Shown here: in pieces, positions 54,215 to 64,000 of the stretch
How positions within the stretch are numbered: the stretch's first letter is position 1
Layout: every line of letters begins with the position of its first letter
Source of the DNA: Rhodocollybia butyracea
Lineage: Eukaryota; Basidiomycota; Agaricomycetes; Agaricales; Omphalotaceae
Direction of reading: 5' to 3'
Assembly (NCBI GenBank): GCA_015501585.1
Contig: JADNRY010000168.1
Location: forward strand, 62,001-126,000
Length of the DNA stretch: 64,000 bases
Notes under the pieces: generated by a model
Database searches by the model: none
What the model was told of the DNA's origin: nothing
Seen by the model: the letters and a program-made list of their open reading frames with translations, nothing else
Translations under genes and position numbers: made by a program

Positions 54215-55084
54215 TGACACTGCTGGGATTGAAGGTGGGGAATAAGAAGAGGGGATGAAAGGATTTGTGCGTGTGCGTGTACGCGCGCTCGTAGAGTTGA
54301 AAATTCTGAGTATCTTACTTACAACGCTTATTGGAAACGCTTTAAATCACTCATCAGTTACATGTTGGATCGTTGCCTGTCGAACATCCTTTGTTATACT
54401 CTATTCTTTCGTCAGGTCTTTCATGGTTTTTGTCGCGCAGAGCTGACAGTCTAAAGCTCATTAGGCTCAACGCAAATATGGGAAATCGTTCGTGAGGAAC
54501 AAAGAAACTGACATCCTGCGTGTAAAACACCCCACTCTCCTCCCTTACTTCAAAGATCTCACCCCTTGGCTGTAGGAAAACTTCCACAGGTTCCACACTG
54601 TTCATTCGCAGTGTCTTATTCTTTTTCGCTAGCTTTACAGTTCAATATACACCAGCCAAGTTCAATCGGTTCACCTTGAACGGTAACCCTTCCTGCTCCT
54701 GATTGAACGGAGCTATCGCCACATTCCAAGGGACTTCTCCAAGCGCGATAGGCTGCTGGAACTCGTAATCCGAACAATTAGTCTCTCTAGAAAGTTGGTT
54801 CCGGTCGACTCCTCTGTAACAAACTATACCTTCGCACCATTTTTGTACCTATAACTTTCGTTCTCTCGGGTGTACTACTGATCTTCACTTAATTTAGCTC
54901 ACATAGACGAAGTAGAACCTCGGAGAGATACAAAAAGGCACATGTGATTTGCAAGCTAAGAGCTGGAAGTAAAAACAGATGAAGAGGAAGAGTGTCTTTT
55001 GAAGCCGAGCGTATGTGTGGGACTGAGGAATGCGAGAAAGAAGAACACTAGATAAAATCGTCTTTACAAAGAAGTACAAAGGGG
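54215..55084. other. Gene-free part of copy B
   Basis: No supported gene. The end (from about 54890) is shared with copies A and C and contains the minus-strand 3' flank of the following secreted-protein gene. Confidence 0.4.
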
Positions 55085-57491
55085 AGACCTCTATAACCTC
55101 AGGTCAGTAGCTATAATCTCGATGTTGGTTTGCTTACCCAGCCTCCAACTCCAACTCCTGGGATCATTCGATTGTCAGCTGTAGTCTCACTCAGTGTTGT
55201 GTTGCTCACCACCAACAATATACTCTTCTGTCGTGTTGCTCACCACCAATGATATCCGCGAGTGGTAGGATCACTAAGATCATAAAGTCAGGTCGTGGAT
55301 ATCTCCAAGCCGACTTGCTTACTTTAGACCGCCGTTTAAGTCAGGCCATGCATCTGTTGTCACCTCAAAGGTCAGCGTGGCAGCACACTCGATGATAGCC
55401 TGCTTACCAATCCAGTCGTCGCCATTGAAAGGGTCAACATTATTTTCCGCTGAGGGAGAAGTTTTGCCGGTTTGGGGCTTCTGACCTGGAAACATACATC
55501 AGCTCAGCTCAGTGGCTATCTCTCGATGTTAGCTCGCTTACTGTGTGTGTTTGATGGACTACCCGGGAGTATGGGATTAGCGGGTATGGCTACTGTCACC
55601 TCAATGGTCAGTTCGGCGCACTCAATGTTAGCCTGCTTACTGTTTTGTTTCACATGCCCGGCGGGCTCAGAGTGTCCGTTGGATTGGCGATTTGGACCTG
55701 ATATCATACATCAGCTCAGTTCAGTGGCTATCTGTAAATGTTGGCTTGCTTACCATTCACTTCGTTGTACTCCTTAGACCCTTCCACAGTCTTCCCGCCC
55801 CCCGCCCCTCTGTTAATCTTCGTAGAAGTCGTTGTTTTCCCCTTCCCGTTTCGGCCCGAACTTGCCAACTCTTTTGGATCCTCGTTCAATTCCTCGATGA
55901 TCACTGTAATCCCCTTCTTTAGTTCAGACTTTTTAAGAGTCTCCCCAAACTCCTTATCTGCGGCATCATCTGTCCATGGGTCCAGTGGATATCTGAGCCA
56001 TGTAGCGGTCTGATGCCCATCTTTGTCGACGCTCACCCTCGAGCGACTGAAGATTGAACCAAATATGCTGTGGCGATTCTTTCGGACCCACCCGAAACAC
56101 GGTTGGTTTTTACAAAGATCTTCATGAGCCTGGGTCCCTCCATAGTCCTTGACCGAAAAACGCGCTATCGGTTTATTCCTAAAGCCAAGGCTAGGATGAA
56201 ACACCTCGGGTGCCCGCGTAAATTTAGTTTTCCAATTGATGTAACCCCCTGGGCCAGAAGGCAACTTGAAAAAATTGGCAACCTTTAGAGAAATCCTTTG
56301 TCTCGGGCCTTCGTTAGTTTTCGTCACTGGATTCAAGTCCTCATCGACGATAGTCACATCAATAGCGGGTGGAGAAGGTTTGCCGGGTTCATGATCTGGG
56401 ATCGTAAATCAGCTCAGCTCAGTGGCCATCTCTCAATGTCGGCTTACTATGTGAGTCTGACACGGGATACAGAGGCTTCAGGATCACGTCTGTGTTCACC
56501 CAATGGTCAGCTCAGTGCAATCGATGTTAGCCTCGGGTTGCTTACCAGGTTGTTTCGCTGAGGAGGAACTTAATTTTCCGGGTTGATTATTCAGACCTGG
56601 TATCGTACGATATATATCAGATCAACGGATATATCACAATATTGGCTTGCTTACCCTTTCCATCCTGCTTTGAGTTGGATCCTTTACTTGTCGCTCCTTC
56701 GATCTTAGGCTTCTTCATCACTCCATCCTCTACATCTCCCGGGCCTTTCTTCCTCTTTGAGCCCAAATTTGACGACTCTTTTGTAGCCTTTTCTATTACT
56801 AATGTCCCGACCACCTGAATGTTTACCGTACTCCTCTTGTTTATCCCAAAATTTTCAAAGGTCCTCTTAAACGCCGTATTGAACCGGTTTCCTTGCGTTA
56901 GAGTTTCTGATGGATCCCATCGACTCGATGCTAATGGATCCAGGCGATATCTCCCCCACGTAACGGTCTGATGCCCATGTTCGTCCGTCGTCGCGCTCAC
57001 GAGACTGAGGATTGAACCAAATCGGTAGGAGATCTCTGTTTGGGTCCACCCGAAACATGGATTATGGCGTTTACAAAGACCATTAGGGTCCTGGATCGCT
57101 CCAAGGTCCTCGACCGCAAAATACACCATGGGTTTATAGTTGCTGGTACTGGTAACATCTAACACGTCTTCTTTCTTCGTAATTTCAGCGTTCCAATCAA
57201 TGGCATACAACATCCCTTTGGAAGGCAACTTGAAAAATCCGGCAACCATCGGAGCAATCCGTTGTGGTGTGCCGGCGTGGAGTACTTTCAGTTCCTCGAA
57301 GTTCTTATTGTAGACAGTCACATAAAATCTCTTCAAACATAAGTAATCGTGAATTAATGTCAATCAAAGTAGACTCGTAAAAATCTACCTTGGTAGCCTC
57401 GGCCAGCTTGGAGTGGCGCTCCATGCGCAGCAAAGATGAGAACAGAGAAGAAGACGATCCCTAGGCGATGGATAAGCGGGGTTATACGCAT
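55085..57491 (-). CDS. Secreted protein gene built of tandem exon modules (unknown function)
   Basis: Start at 57491: MRITPLIHRLGIVFFSVLIFAAHG is a signal peptide, ending in an intron at 57388. Module 1 (large exon about 57330-56656) and module 2 (large exon 56385-55754) are paralogous: each has FKLP, DLG/DYG, LCK..PCFGW, GSI, and DExGHQTxTWxRYxLDP. Each large exon is followed by small exons separated by introns that are nearly the same sequence (all start GTAAGC..., share AACATYGAG and a CTGAGCTGA-type tail). The splice at 56386-56450 links the modules in frame (EPGKPSPPAIDVTIVDED). After module 2, small exons continue with eroding frame to about 55085. Lys-rich linkers occur between modules. 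No known domain; the two Cys per module and the signal peptide suggest an extracellular or effector-like protein. Confidence 0.65.
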
Positions 57492-57719
57492 TGAAAACGA
57501 GGTGAAGAGTCTTTGGGCGTTGAGTAAAGGTGTGAGCAGTTTGAACTGAGCCAGCAGTTGGGAAGGAATTTCTCCCCCAGCTCGCTCCTTTAATGATTTA
57601 TCCAAAGTTTCATGACCATGCGGAGGTTGGTCTCGACCCTTGATTATTAGCCCGCGAAGTGTTGGAGTAGTGTTGGAGAAAGTAGCTCACTTTCCGTACA
57701 TGGACTCTTTGAAATCTTG

Positions 57720-59412
57720 AGTAAAAATTTGAAATTCCGAAAATCCTCCAGGATGTAGTGTCATTGCCATCGAAATTCCACATGCATTATATTGCGCACG
57801 ATCGACATGACATCCGCAAAGTTACAGCAGGATACAGTCTGCAGCGGTCACTGCTTCCACAGACACAGGCTAACATCTGCTGGCTTGGTCTTGATCAACC
57901 CCGAATGACCTGACGAAGTCAAATTTCACTACATAGCACTGCCCGTGTTTTCTGCCATCAAGGACTCTGATGGCGGGGCCATACAGTACAGTGCTTACCC
58001 CACAGTTACCCCACGATCTCTCGTTCAAGAGAACTTCCAAGCCTCTAGTTTCAAACCCATCTTCCACCCTTCACCGTCAGATGAGCGCGCAGAAACTTCA
58101 GCGTTTCAACAACTCTGGATTGAGAAACTCCTCTAACGCATTAGAATCTTCCTAGTCTTGAACTTTCACCACCAGATTCAAGATCAGAGGAACAAAAAAA
58201 AACTGGCGCTTGGTTGAAGGGCTTATAGTAATACACGCCTAAGAATGGGTTGTGTACGTGTATGGCATAAATGGAATGGAGAAGAGGTTGAAAGGAAGGG
58301 ATGGTCTGTTATTTGATGTGTGTAATCTTTACCTTGACGACTTTAGCTGCTTATATACTGAACTACTGCTTGAATTTTTTCTGCATTCAAGTTGAAGCAG
58401 TATTTCGACAATCCTGTCATGACCAAATCACTAACCCCTTGCCCAGCCCCGCCTAAACCTACGTCTACTTAGAATAACCCTATCGAGCGTTTTGGTTTAG
58501 CGGGACTGTTTGGGGGAGGAGAGGAGAAAGAAGGAAGTTGATTGTCAGAGGATTTACTACAGAAACACCAAAGAACCCTCGCAACCAATTACTCGTACTA
58601 GACTCGTAGATCCCTTGTTCTGCTTCCATTAGTTCTGTTTGCTTCGCATGCTCCCTCACCTACGACGAACAAAAAACATAAAGAAGTCCGACAGTAATAC
58701 CAAGACGATCAAGCCTACATCACCAAAAACGAGGGTTGGCAAGCTTTCTGAAGCATGAACGGTGCACAAGCACCGAGTAATTCCTGGGAGGTGTTTGAGG
58801 CGGTGAGAGGGAACCTAAGGCGACACCGCCACCCCCGCCTCTTGGCATAGGGCTGATCACGCTCCCGTGTACCCGAGTGGGGCAACTGTGGGGCGCCAGG
58901 AAAAGAAGACGTCATGAAGAGAATTAAAGAAGAAGGAGGAAAGGGTGCATTTCTCTGTGTGCTTGTAGAGCTGGAATCTAAGTTATCGTATATCAATGCT
59001 TATGCATATGCTTATCAGAAACCCTTGAATAAATCCCTGCTCAACGGTTGCATGTTAGATGTCGGAATTCCTTTGCTCTCGCCAAGCCGAGGTCCAAGGT
59101 ATGCAAGCGGGAAAAAGAAGGGAGTATAGGCAAAGTAGCGCCTCAGAGATAGCAAAAAGGCACATGTGATTTGCAAGAGCTAAGTTGTAAGTAAAAGTAG
59201 ATGAGGAGGAAGAAGCTGAACATATGTGTGGGACTGGAGAAGGAAATGCAAGAAAGAAGAAAATAGATAGAATCTTGTTTACAAAGAAATACAAAGGGAG
59301 GTTTTGGAACAGAGACCCTTATAACCTCACTTAGGTCAGCATCTATAATCTTGATGTTGGTTTGCTTACCCGGCCTTCAACTCCAACTCCTGAGATCATT
59401 CAATTGTCAGCT
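57720..59412 (+). repeat. Segmental duplication copy C
   Basis: Colinear with copies A and B. It holds the TIM50-like C-terminal remnant (58655-58745) with the same TAA as copy A, and the conserved tail to CAATTGTCAGCT at 59412, where a Gypsy LTR interrupts it (copy B continues GTAGTCTCAC). High identity to copy A over 1 kb. Confidence 0.75.
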
Positions 59413-60296
59413 TGTAACGCCTACGGCACGTTCATTGCCATTAGCGCCAATATTACATAATTAGTCTACTCTTATCATTGTACACATACTGTTTGGTCTA
59501 TTTCTCTAATAGAACGGATCTTGCTCATGGTCTGAGGCATTAAGAGTCAGGGCTCTTACACTTTTTTGAGCAACCTTGTCCTGAATAGGACTATTACAGC
59601 AATATGACCACACAACAGCACAACTCAAGCCATGACTCTGTCATGGCTCTGGCTTACTCTTTTCTTTCTCAAATCCTTTCCATGTTCCCTCATGATCCTC
59701 TCTCACACATCTCTGGGATCCTGGACTTCTCCTCCCAGGGAATTCAACAGCTGCTAGTCAACTTTAAGCAGCTCTGGGAACAACATGGTCTTTCAGTGGC
59801 TGGTAGGGATTTGGCAGAGGCAGTGGTGCAGGATTCAACATTAAGATGTTGCTGGGCAGTGAAGGAAGAAGGTTTCCAGGCAGAGGTCTGTTTTCAGATG
59901 ATAGAGTCTATTAAGAGACTGGGAGAAGAGTTTGGGATGGAACTGTCCAAATCTCAAACACCACCTCCTGCTCCAAGTTCTCCATCACCTTTGACCGCTC
60001 CTACTGCCTCATCACTGACTCCCATGCTTCTTGAATGCATCGAACACATCGAAACTTCTCCACATGCTCTGACATTGGTTTCACCCTCCAAACCCACTTC
60101 CCCTTCATTTGACTCCAACCAACCTCAGAGTTTGCACGGGAGGTGGCTGAACTGCGGAAAGCAGGCCGGAAACTCGAAGTATTCATGGATGAACATGTCA
60201 TGGGGCTCGAACACACAGCTGGCGCACCACCAGCTCGTGTTCATCTCTCAAACACTCCAACCGAGTGTACACCTGTGCCTTATGTGCCCCTGTGAC
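59413..60296 (+). mobile_element. 5' fragment of a Gypsy element (LTR plus start of gag)
   Basis: LTR candidate 59413-59560 (TGTAACGCC...CTCTTACA) inserted at the end of copy C, then gag from 59604. Everything beyond gag is missing. The LTR shares only its first nine bases with the LTR at 13181. Confidence 0.5.
59604..60296 (+). pseudogene. Gag-like fragment (frameshifted)
   Basis: Begins MTTQQHNSSHDSVMALAYSFL, about 170 residues with helical and Pro/Ser-rich parts; a frameshift near 60125 moves coding into another frame with FAREVAELRKAGRKLEVFMD, a helix resembling the start of Gypsy gag proteins in fungi. It stops at about 60292. No zinc knuckle is reached. Assignment as gag is inferred from the LTR upstream and the helix. 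Confidence 0.4.
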
Positions 60297-60459
60297 TGCT
60301 GTTCCACCAACAGGCCTTCATAAACGTGTCAAACACAATGTGTATGGTGCGTTTGGTTCACTCTTGCTTCGTTCAAGTCGTTGCCCATCCCAATCTGGTA
60401 CACTCATGCCATCACCCTCACCCACTGAAACTCCTCCCATCACCATATTTGTGCTCCCA

Positions 60460-60785
60460 ATCAATGTACAGTGTGATTCCATTGTTCTTAATGAATAAAG
60501 ACCGGTACTCATGTATTGTTTTAAGATTGTCTTTAAGAAACAATTAATTTTTCTTATTGTTTGCACCTACATTTCGATTGCCCCTGGTAGCAATTTCCTT
60601 AACAACTATTTTAAATACTATGTAATTCTTAAGATTGATTTCATTAAGAAACAATGCTTGTAAAAACAATTCACTTAATAACAATTCCCTTAAGAATGAT
60701 TCCCTTAAGAACATCGTTCTTAATGATTTTCTTAAGAACGATTCCCTTAAGAAGATTTCTTAATGAGACTTTCATTCATTAAGAG
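60460..60785. repeat. AT-rich cluster of CTTAAG/TTAAGAA motifs
   Basis: About a dozen copies of TTAAG-type palindromic cores on both strands (for example CCCTTAAGAA repeated at about 60690, 60703 and 60744), interleaved with AACAATT. No coding frame. Confidence 0.6.
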
Positions 60786-62238
60786 GTGGCCATGCCAATG
60801 GTGGACCAAATGTTAAACAAATCGCAGGAGACACTTATCAAGCGAGCTTCAAAATGTATCATTTCTTCTATCGCTCAATCACCATTGATACCCAGTAAAT
60901 GCGTAAAAGTTCCGATTGTTGCCCGGCAGCGTATTATTCAAATAACCACATAAGCAGGAGGGATGAGAGGAAATGGGAGGATGGGGGAAAAGGGAGGAAA
61001 AAAGCTGGTGGTCGAGCATTTATCAGTACTTTAGTCTATTGTTTGAAAAGACAAAAGGAGGGTTCTATTGTTGAGGGTTCAAACAATAGACCAAAGAGGC
61101 CATATTGTGATACCGATATGTCCGAGTGCGAATTCAGATCACTGCCACTTATGTATATTTTTGATCATGATCGTCGCTGATCGTGATCAACCTCAACGGT
61201 ATCAAATCGCCTAAGATACTGCAGTCCATGAGTCCTGGTCCAAGAAAAGTTTGAGGTGCTGTGCTATAGCTAAGTATTATGAGCCTGCATGGACCTAGTC
61301 TCATCATGATACTTTGAATCAGCGAGTATCTCTGAATTCCGTCTCTCACCTGCTTCCCATTTCCATGATCCCTCACCGAGGATTACTGTGCATCGTGAAC
61401 TCATCTGAAACCTTCTTGATAATATACTTGACAGTGACATACAGAGCTGTAGTAGCTTGCACTCAGCGACTGTCCGCACTGAAACGGATGTGCACGGTCC
61501 TAAGGAATAGCGGACCTGACTGCTAGCGCCAAGGTGTAACGACTGCCTTCGCGAGACAAGTCATGGTATCGTAAGGTGCAATTGGAAACCCCGACTTTTC
61601 GGCTTCTATCTTGTGTTTTTAAGTCTTTCATGCTCATCTCGAATGCTACTGTATACTTGATTTCAGTGTCGATATCATCCTGCAATGTTCCATGTTCCGT
61701 CTTACCTGTCGGATGGATGTCGGCCTCATTTTGATAACCTCGCTGGGATCATATTGAAACACTCAGAAACTAGAGGCGTGAAACGAGGTGAATACTACCA
61801 AAGCTTTCACGAACTTAAGGTAATCAAAAGATTCAGTATTTCCAGAACCTTCTGTCCTGTCACTTGAAGTTGGATAGTGTTTGAAGCCTACGGAGTATGT
61901 GATCTGGGATTTTCAGTCAGCGTGTCGGAGAAATCGGCATTCAAAATGAGTACTTAACCTCAAGAGAACTTTTAGTTGCCTTCGAAAACCTTTTGACCAC
62001 GCGTCTGATACGCAGAATGAGCTCCATTTGGAATACTGTGCATGGTACTCAAACACATCGATGATAAGTGAGTAAGATTATAGTGCATCTTCTAGACGGT
62101 TCGCTGGTAACCAAACAGCTATATACTTGAATGAAATCAAATGACCATGGCGTCAGTGATTCTGGTCTACTTTTATCAGGCCGCACCGACTATGACAGTT
62201 GAAAGGAGAGTATACCGATTGAGCAAGTAAAAAAATCG
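60786..62238. other. Gene-free
   Basis: Only short frames without recognisable features on either strand. Confidence 0.4.
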
Positions 62239-62535
62239 TTGAAATTTTCACTTACCGTCCACATCCATCCTATTATCGATGTCTCCGATGTTGTTTTCGA
62301 TGTTTTCCATCACCTAAAAACCAAGAAATCAGCATCTCAGTGGTTTAATGATGTCGGAGCATACAATGTCATTGTCCTAAAAGGACACTGTCAGCTTGCA
62401 GAAGGAAGCTCCTTAATGCTCCTGGAGACTTACGGCTCTGATGTTTCGATTCAAAATATCCATGTCCTCGCGCTAGAAGATGTTCTAGATAAGCAAGAGT
62501 ACAAGTCTTTCAGACTTGTGCTTCTACCATCCTAG
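62239..62535 (+). CDS. Small hypothetical ORF
   Basis: 98 codons, MKFSLTVHIHPIIDVSDVV. Mixed composition, no domain, membrane segment or signal peptide recognised. It could be a chance frame or an exon of a decayed gene; nothing nearby supports a larger gene. Confidence 0.25.
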   Translation: MKFSLTVHIHPIIDVSDVVFDVFHHLKTKKSASQWFNDVGAYNVIVLKGHCQLAEGSSLMLLETYGSDVSIQNIHVLALEDVLDKQEYKSFRLVLLPS

Positions 62536-63130
62536 CTCTTTGACAAGTACAAGTGTACTGATGACCAGGGACTTTTAATCTGGAAACTCTGAGCCGCCGA
62601 GTCCACGCAGAAGTCATACGTATGACAGGCCCTCCGTAGCGTTTGTCGCAGGATTTACAAGTGTGCATGGTGACGGGTTTAGTGAAAGACAAACTGTTTG
62701 TGCTTGTGTGATTTAGGCGCTGTGCTACGTACATACGTACAGCGCTTTCCAACGTTTCTTCTCTGACACAGACCCACCTTGTCATTATAGCTACTTCAAG
62801 TTTATCGACATTGCTCGAGCTCATCGCAAGTCCTCAGGCTCAACTGAAGCTCCGAGCTTATCGCAAGGATGACACAGGACGTCAGAAAACCAGGTTGCTC
62901 TAGTCGGTTAGATGATTCTACGGGCTGGAATACTGGAGAAGTTTGAATGACTGGAATAAAGGACACCAGTGAGTTTTAATCCCGTCATCTGCTACACATA
63001 ACTTACTGGCTTCGTCCACAGATGGCGTATCCCCTTACTCTTGTGCAGCCACCGCCCCATCCTTAACCCATTCTCAACCCTACATACCCACCCATCCCTG
63101 CACAGGGAACGGCACCGGCTCAGGCCCAAG
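62536..63130. other. Gene-free
   Basis: No supported gene on either strand. Confidence 0.4.
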
Positions 63131-63194
63131 CTCAAATGCCGACGCCTCTCCTCCTCCTCCCAACACCAACCCCACGCACGAAGAATAGATGGGG

Positions 63195-63400
63195 GTGTTC
63201 CGAGGACAATATGGGTATTGCCAGTATATCAATGTATGAGAACAATCAGGGCGCATAAAATGTCGGTTGCATCTGCTCCTTCAGTCTGATAAGTCTCCTC
63301 GGCTTCAACGACCTGGTTCGATGTTCTAGGGTAGTCTGTTGGAAGAACAACTAGTTTTGTAGATTCGTCAGAGTTCATAGTTGTGAAAGAAAGAATATCA
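63195..63400 (-). pseudogene. Fragment like the N-terminus of alpha-aminoadipate reductase (Lys2)
   Basis: Minus frame: MNSDESTKL, VVLPTDYPRTSNQVVEAEETYQ, ILCALIVLIH, TGA at 63229-63231, then YTGNTHIVLGTPPS. LPTDYPR followed by a helix and H-R-YTG-T-IVLGT is the pattern of the condensation-like N-terminal region of fungal Lys2 and related NRPS-like enzymes; TGA sits where an Arg (CGA) would be expected. Lys2 reduces alpha-aminoadipate in fungal lysine synthesis. The fragment lacks the adenylation and reductase parts, so it is a relic. It may be a captured gene piece. Family call is from motif memory. Confidence 0.45.
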
Positions 63401-64000
63401 ATGACTCGAACTCGTTCAATCCAAAAAAGTTGTGATCTCCCAATGAGACATTTGGGAGTGCTACGTGGATTCCTACTCTTGTTGTTTCTTGCATATTTGC
63501 GGTCATCGTGGGAGTGCTCGTTCTCATATTCAGAGTTGTTCGATACAAGGACGATGCAAAGGAGGCCAGCTCCACCCGAAACAGAGATCAAAGATGATTC
63601 CTCTCATCGGTTCCTGCTTGTCTGGCTCATAAAATCAGGCTCTTCGTAATCTTCCCTCCACTGGTGTCTGTCGCATGTACGTATCCGTTGAGGTTCTCAG
63701 ATCCTCAAAATGCATAAACGTTGTGTTCAATGTCATAGTGTGACATATTCCTCGCCATTGGATACGTTAGTCAGGAAGCGTAATCCACCTCTTTGGTCCT
63801 CCATAGTTTGAATGTAGGTTTCATCAGAAGTAAGAGTAGGGAGGTGAAGGACGCCATCTTGATTTTCAGCACCAAAGATACAGGGTCTGACATTGTACAA
63901 GATATGTATACTGGGGATTCCATGGAAGAGAGAGCCATAGCAGACGAAGATGTAGCAGGCTGTAGAGTTGGTCTGGACGGATAGTCTGCCTCCTACCTTT
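63401..64000. other. No recognised gene at the window end
   Basis: Frames on both strands are short. A plus frame (63383-63649) includes a hydrophobic LRGFLLLLFLAYL stretch but overlaps the Lys2-like minus frame and is probably a shadow. Confidence 0.3.

Larger units (their letters stand above)
52570..55190 (+). repeat. Segmental duplication copy B
   Basis: Colinear with copy C (57720-59412). Shared blocks include a CACAAAGTTACAG-type stretch with GGATACAGT (52660 and 57818), CAACTCTGGATT (52940 and 58110), TIM50-like exons (53850-54200 and 58650-58910), GGCACATGTGATTTGCAAG (about 54938 and 59158) and TGATGTTGGTTTGCTTACC-like sequence (55118 and 59349). Divergence is higher than between A and C. 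It contains additional sequence (about 53100-53560) lacking in C. Confidence 0.7.

Noticed and set aside
60001..60216. Minus-strand ORF opposite the gag-like fragment
   Set aside because: Overlaps the plus frame that continues from the LTR and has no motif.
1..64000. CRISPR arrays, rRNA or intact tRNA genes, telomere repeats, centromere satellites
   Set aside because: None seen; the only tRNA-like signal is the A box in the 15-kb palindrome, without a cloverleaf.

Overview
The window is nuclear DNA of a filamentous fungus, most likely a mushroom-forming basidiomycete (Agaricomycetes). The evidence is the very short introns (about 50-60 nt, GT..AG, one with a TACTAAC branch site), an alpha-type protein kinase with a zinc-finger N-terminus, and a transposon load typical of such genomes: Ty3/Gypsy chromovirus, Ty1/Copia, a LINE with an RNase H-like domain between endonuclease and reverse transcriptase, and TRIM and gag-only non-autonomous elements. 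No bacterial-type operons, tRNA/rRNA genes or CRISPR arrays were seen. Most of the sequence is transposon-derived and decayed; a few stretches look like host or multicopy host-like genes.

Layout. 0.5-3.4 kb: an intron-rich minus-strand gene of unknown function, followed by a purine tract and an LTR-like block (3.9-5.2 kb), so it may be an antisense ORF carried inside an LTR element. 5.2-13.5 kb: a broken Ty3/Gypsy chromovirus on the plus strand (zinc knuckle, protease, RT, RNase H, integrase, chromodomain), then a long extra ORF in the env position, a polypurine tract and a 3' LTR. A perfect 519-bp TRIM element sits inside the extra ORF. 14.5-25.5 kb: a relic zone with a solo LTR, a palindrome, inverted repeats, duplicated junk, and a 1.6-kb gag-only LTR element nested in a second solo LTR.

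25.6-35.6 kb is the gene-richest block: an alpha-kinase (minus), a DDE integrase-like protein (plus), a large unknown protein (minus), and a protein with HxD...H features of the TET/JBP-like 2OG-Fe(II) oxygenases common in mushrooms (minus). 35.8-41.3 kb: a truncated Gypsy element on the minus strand with an intact 717-codon gag and no integrase. 42.3-46.6 kb: a truncated Copia element whose integrase is split by a nested 1.8-kb LTR element with perfect target-site duplication. 46.6-48.1 kb: the 5' part of a multicopy mushroom gene. 48.5-52.5 kb: a LINE. 52.6-59.4 kb: two copies of a segmental duplication with TIM50-like gene debris (a third copy lies at 41.3-42.3 kb), separated by a secreted-protein gene built of tandemly duplicated exon modules with near-identical introns. 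59.4-60.3 kb: the LTR and gag start of another Gypsy element. 60.3-64 kb: mostly gene-free, ending with a fragment resembling an alpha-aminoadipate reductase (Lys2).

A unifying signal is that where broken frames can be followed, the in-frame stops are almost always TGA. That is what CpG-methylation decay of CGA arginine codons predicts, so much of the window looks like methylated and silenced transposon territory. The functional partners within each element are the usual retroelement ones (gag, protease, RT, RNase H, integrase); the non-autonomous elements must borrow these proteins from intact relatives elsewhere.
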